Of a stretch of 8,649 nt of DNA, positions 6,961 to 8,649 are shown one piece after another. The position numbers were made by a program, and so were the translations under genes. The stretch covers positions 1 to 8,649 of the forward strand of contig JALHVH010000163.1 of NCBI GenBank assembly GCA_022867105.1, read 5' to 3'. The notes below the pieces were generated by a model. It searched no databases, was not told where the DNA came from, and worked only from the letters and a program-made list of their open reading frames with translations. This DNA comes from Candidatus Aminicenantota bacterium (lineage in GTDB: Bacteria > Acidobacteriota > Aminicenantia > Aminicenantales > Saccharicenantaceae). Position 1 is the first letter of the stretch. Each line of letters opens with the position of its first letter.

Positions 6961-8217
6961 TCAGACGAGCGGCGTCACTCCCGGAACGGCCACCGGCTCG
7001 ACCGGGAGGTCTCCCAACTCGAACTTCGGCGGCGTGAGGTCGAGCTTCGAGTTGTTCATCGCCCACTCCCAGCTGATGGCCCGGCCGGTGTAGGCGCTCA
7101 TCCGCCCCATGACGGCGCACAGCGTGCTCTCGGCGATGCGCCGCCCTTCGTTCAAGGGCTCGCCCTTGCGGATGGCCGCGATGAGGTCCGCCTGCTCCTG
7201 GACATACGGGTTCATCTCCTCGCCCTCGAACGTCCAGGGCTCGGGCCCCTTGATCTCGCCGTAGCCGAAGGCCGAGCCCCTGGTCCCGACGATCCTCTCT
7301 TCGACCCGGTCGGCGCAGCCAGGGATCTGGCGGCACATGCTCTGGACGCGCACGCCGCCGGGGTATTCGAACTCGACGGCGAAATGGTCATAGATGTTCC
7401 CGTATTCGGGGGCCGTGCGCACCTGGCGCCCGCCCATGGCCATGGCCTTGACCGGAAGGGCCCCGATCGCCCAGTTCATGACGTCGATGTTGTGGACGTG
7501 CTGTTCGACGATGTGGTCTCCGGAAAGCCAGGTGAAGTAGAGCCAGTTCCGGCACTGCCATTCCATGCCGGACATCTCCGGCGTCTTCTTCACGACCCAG
7601 AGCTCGCCCTGGTTCCAATAACATTGACCGCCGACGACCTCGCCGATCGCCCCATCCTTGATCCGCCGCATGAGTTCCAGGTAGCGAGCTTGGTGGCGGC
7701 GCTGCGTGCCGGCCACGACGGCCAGCCCCTTGGACCGGGCTAGTTCCGAGGAGGCGATCACGGAGCGGACCCCGGCGGGGTCGACGGCCACGGGCTTTTC
7801 CATGAAGACGTGCTTCCCGGCCTCGACGGCCGCCTGGAGATGGATCGGCCGGAAACCCGGCGGGGCCGCGGTCACGATGAGGTTGACGTCCGGCAGGGCG
7901 CAGACCTTCTTATAACCGTCGAAGCCCGTGAAGCACGCGTCCGGCGTGACCCTGATCTTGTCCGGATGGATCTCCTTGAGCTTCGCGAGCGACGTGTCGA
8001 GCCGGTCCGGAAAGAGGTCGTACATGGCGACGACCTCGACGCCGGGCGCCGCGTCCAGGCAGTCGATGGCCGCGCCCGTGGCCCTGCCGCCGCAGCCGAT
8101 CATCCCGATTCGGATGGTGTCCGACCCGGCCGCGTGAAGGCCGAGGTTCCCCGGGATGGCCGCGCCCAAAGACGCCGCCAGCGATGTCTTGATGAAGTCC
8201 CTTCTCGTGAGTTCCAT
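6961..8217 (-). CDS. Tat-exported Gfo/Idh/MocA family oxidoreductase (first gene of cluster)
   Basis: A 418-residue protein with Tat motif TRRDFIK (4-10) and a short alanine-rich h-region. The Rossmann motif GCGGRATG is at 41-48, PPGFRPIH at 119-126, and EKP at 140-142 with Lys141. In the catalytic segment GDHIVEQHVHNID (233-245), His242 is in place, but the residue four before it is Glu238 rather than the usual Asp. The C-terminal half contains RTAPEYGNIYDHF, a pattern I associate with exported Gfo/Idh/MocA proteins of environmental bacteria. It probably acts on a sugar or polyol outside the cytoplasm; the substrate is unknown. It differs clearly in sequence from the next gene, so the pair is not a recent duplication. 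The frame is open to 8463, but translation should start at ATG 8217 (or adjacent 8220), behind a strong ribosome site. It heads the cluster after a 285-bp structured leader region. Confidence 0.93.
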   Translation of the reverse strand: MELTRRDFIKTSLAASLGAAIPGNLGLHAAGSDTIRIGMIGCGGRATGAAIDCLDAAPGVEVVAMYDLFPDRLDTSLAKLKEIHPDKIRVTPDACFTGFDGYKKVCALPDVNLIVTAAPPGFRPIHLQAAVEAGKHVFMEKPVAVDPAGVRSVIASSELARSKGLAVVAGTQRRHQARYLELMRRIKDGAIGEVVGGQCYWNQGELWVVKKTPEMSGMEWQCRNWLYFTWLSGDHIVEQHVHNIDVMNWAIGALPVKAMAMGGRQVRTAPEYGNIYDHFAVEFEYPGGVRVQSMCRQIPGCADRVEERIVGTRGSAFGYGEIKGPEPWTFEGEEMNPYVQEQADLIAAIRKGEPLNEGRRIAESTLCAVMGRMSAYTGRAISWEWAMNNSKLDLTPPKFELGDLPVEPVAVPGVTPLV

Positions 8218-8222
8218 CATTT

Positions 8223-8228
8223 CCTCCC
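8223..8228 (-). promoter_or_regulatory. Shine-Dalgarno deciding start of the first cluster gene
   Basis: GGGAGG on the minus strand lies 5 bases from ATG 8217 and only 2 from the tandem ATG 8220. It rules out the much longer open frame reaching 8463, whose extra residues (rich in Pro, Arg and Ser) precede the Tat signal. Confidence 0.75.
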
Positions 8229-8255
8229 TACAATGAATCCTTCTTTTTGCCTTGT

Positions 8256-8299
8256 CAGGCGGAAGCCGCAGGCTGAAGCCTACGGCCGTTTCCAGCCTG
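8256..8299 (-). other. Long leader hairpin upstream of the oxidoreductase cluster
   Basis: Left arm 8256-8273 (CAGGC, GGAA, GCCGCAGGC), tetraloop TGAA (8274-8277), right arm 8278-8299 (GCCTACGGC, CGT bulge, TTCC, one unpaired A, GCCTG). Eighteen positions pair apart from bulges. The single C/A mismatch on the plus strand becomes a G-U wobble in minus-strand RNA, so the fold is better in the direction of the cluster's transcript. No T-run follows on either strand, which argues against an intrinsic terminator. It ends about 38 nt before the start codon and could be a leader regulatory element, an mRNA-stability hairpin or a dispersed repeat. Confidence 0.6.
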
Positions 8300-8307
8300 T
8301 CTAATAT

Positions 8308-8326
8308 TAACGAATAATTCACGTTA
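8308..8326. promoter_or_regulatory. Operator-like inverted repeat TAACG-N9-CGTTA
   Basis: TAACG (8308-8312) and CGTTA (8322-8326) are perfect 5-bp inverted half-sites, with a further GAAT/ATTC pair between them. The site lies in the AT-rich stretch (about 8300-8340) that must contain any cluster promoter located between the leader hairpin and the GC-rich element. I found TAATAT/TATTAG -10-like hexamers on the minus strand but no good -35, so a regulated promoter is only suggested. Confidence 0.35.
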
Positions 8327-8341
8327 CATCCCACTTTGAGA

Positions 8342-8461
8342 GGCACTGAATGCCGCCCTCGTGCCCCCGTAGCGGAGGGGGAGCCCGTCGGCTTATCCGA
8401 CGGGGGGAACCGACGGGACTGGTTCCCTGGGGTCCGGGGGCAGAGGGCGGCTTCAGGCCGC
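8342..8461. repeat. GC-rich structured element: long inverted repeat with two inner hairpins
   Basis: The outer stem pairs 8352-8369 (GCCGCCCTC, one extra G, TGCCCCCG) with 8435-8451, 17 perfect pairs and one bulge. It continues outward, with a single-base bulge on each side of CTGAA, through CTGAA/TTCAG and GGC/GCC to 8342/8459. Inside are two perfect hairpins: CCCGTCGG-CTTAT-CCGACGGG (8384-8404) and GGGAACC-N9-GGTTCCC (8405-8427). The ends can also fold locally as GGCA-CTGAA-TGCC (8342-8354) and GCGGC-TTCAG-GCCGC (8447-8461). No coding potential or T-run was seen. It may be a REP- or MITE-like dispersed element or a structured RNA; its identity is unknown. Confidence 0.65.
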
Positions 8462-8463
8462 AC

Positions 8464-8519
8464 TCACATTGTAACTTTATTTGTTGCGTTCACATTAGCT
8501 CTTCAGAAGTTATCACATT
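8464..8519. repeat. Three direct copies of TCACATT
   Basis: TCACATT occurs at 8464-8470, 8490-8496 and 8513-8519, spaced 26 and 23 bases start to start. The third copy lies in the end of the TIM-barrel gene. Seen from the minus strand each reads AATGTGA. The middle region is AT-rich. It may be a regulator array or chance. Confidence 0.35.
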
Positions 8520-8649
8520 CCCTATACGCGTCAATAACCGCCCTTTCTCCGGCTTTCCCGGGAACGCTTTGGCCGTGCTCCATGCCCAGGACGCCCTGAA
8601 AGCCCTTCTGGTGGAGGTGTTTGAAGATGTTCCTGTAGTTGATCTCACC
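8503..8649 (-). CDS. Hydroxypyruvate isomerase-like TIM-barrel protein (AP_endonuc_2 superfamily), C-terminal end
   Basis: Only the last 48 codons and the TGA (8503-8505) are inside the window; the gene enters from the right edge. The segment reads GEINYRNIFKHLHQKGFQGV, then LGMEHGQSVPG and AVIDAYRECDNF. This matches the C-terminal end of hydroxypyruvate isomerase / sugar-phosphate isomerase-epimerase TIM barrels, where GEINY and the GMEHG strand are characteristic. Family members interconvert keto and aldo forms or epimerise small sugars, usually with a divalent metal. It has the same orientation as the cluster downstream, but 285 bp of structured DNA separates them, so co-transcription is uncertain. 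Isomerase, epimerase and keto-sugar-processing roles cannot be told apart from this fragment. Confidence 0.85.
   Translation of the reverse strand, partial: GEINYRNIFKHLHQKGFQGVLGMEHGQSVPGKAGERAVIDAYRECDNF

Noticed and set aside
6631..7743. 370-codon plus-strand frame spanning two oxidoreductase genes
   Set aside because: It is antisense to both genes and their spacer, its composition is low-complexity, and no domain is recognisable.
8342..8461. tRNA, CRISPR array or intrinsic terminator
   Set aside because: There is no acceptor/T-arm arrangement, no regularly spaced repeat-spacer pattern, and no T-run after the stem on either strand.
8218..8463. N-terminal extension of the first cluster oxidoreductase to 8463
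   Set aside because: The added residues precede a canonical Tat signal, cross the hairpin and part of the GC-rich element, and lack a ribosome site. GGGAGG directly precedes ATG 8220/8217.

Overview
This 8.6 kb, GC-rich window looks chromosomal and bacterial. It carries exported Gfo/Idh/MocA oxidoreductases with twin-arginine (Tat) signals, a secreted HEAT-repeat protein, a DUF1579 remnant and a Cache-PAS-HisKA_2 histidine kinase. That mix is common in Acidobacteriota, Aminicenantota and Planctomycetota. I lean towards an Acidobacteriota/Aminicenantota-like organism, but this is inference and no phylogenetic marker is present.

Layout, left to right. (1) 1-915, minus: the first 305 codons of a cytoplasmic Gfo/Idh/MocA oxidoreductase that runs off the left edge. 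It has a good Shine-Dalgarno and a sigma70-like promoter at 982-1010, whose -35 box is overlapped by a perfect 9-bp inverted repeat. (2) About 1009-1308, plus: the C-terminal half of a DUF1579 protein with no start codon, apparently a gene remnant. (3) 1488-3542, plus: an orphan membrane sensor histidine kinase. (4) 3567-8217, minus: a tight three-gene cluster, convergent with the kinase. In transcription order it encodes a Tat-exported oxidoreductase, a second Tat-exported oxidoreductase of a different subfamily, and a 671-aa secreted HEAT-repeat protein, with gaps of 34 and 18 bp. (5) 8218-8502: a structured intergenic region. It holds a long hairpin in the presumed 5' leader of the cluster, an operator-like inverted repeat, and a GC-rich element of about 120 bp folding as an outer stem with two inner hairpins. 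(6) 8503-8649, minus: the C-terminal 48 residues of a hydroxypyruvate-isomerase-like TIM-barrel protein.

The minus-strand genes resemble the sugar-modification loci of polysaccharide-degrading bacteria, where exported NAD(P)-dependent oxidoreductases, TIM-barrel isomerases/epimerases and HEAT-repeat proteins occur together. A plausible role is oxidation and rearrangement (for example 3-keto chemistry) of a glycoside or polyol in the cell envelope. The substrate cannot be read from the sequence, and no transporter or glycoside hydrolase is visible here. The least explained DNA is the structured intergenic region at 8256-8461.
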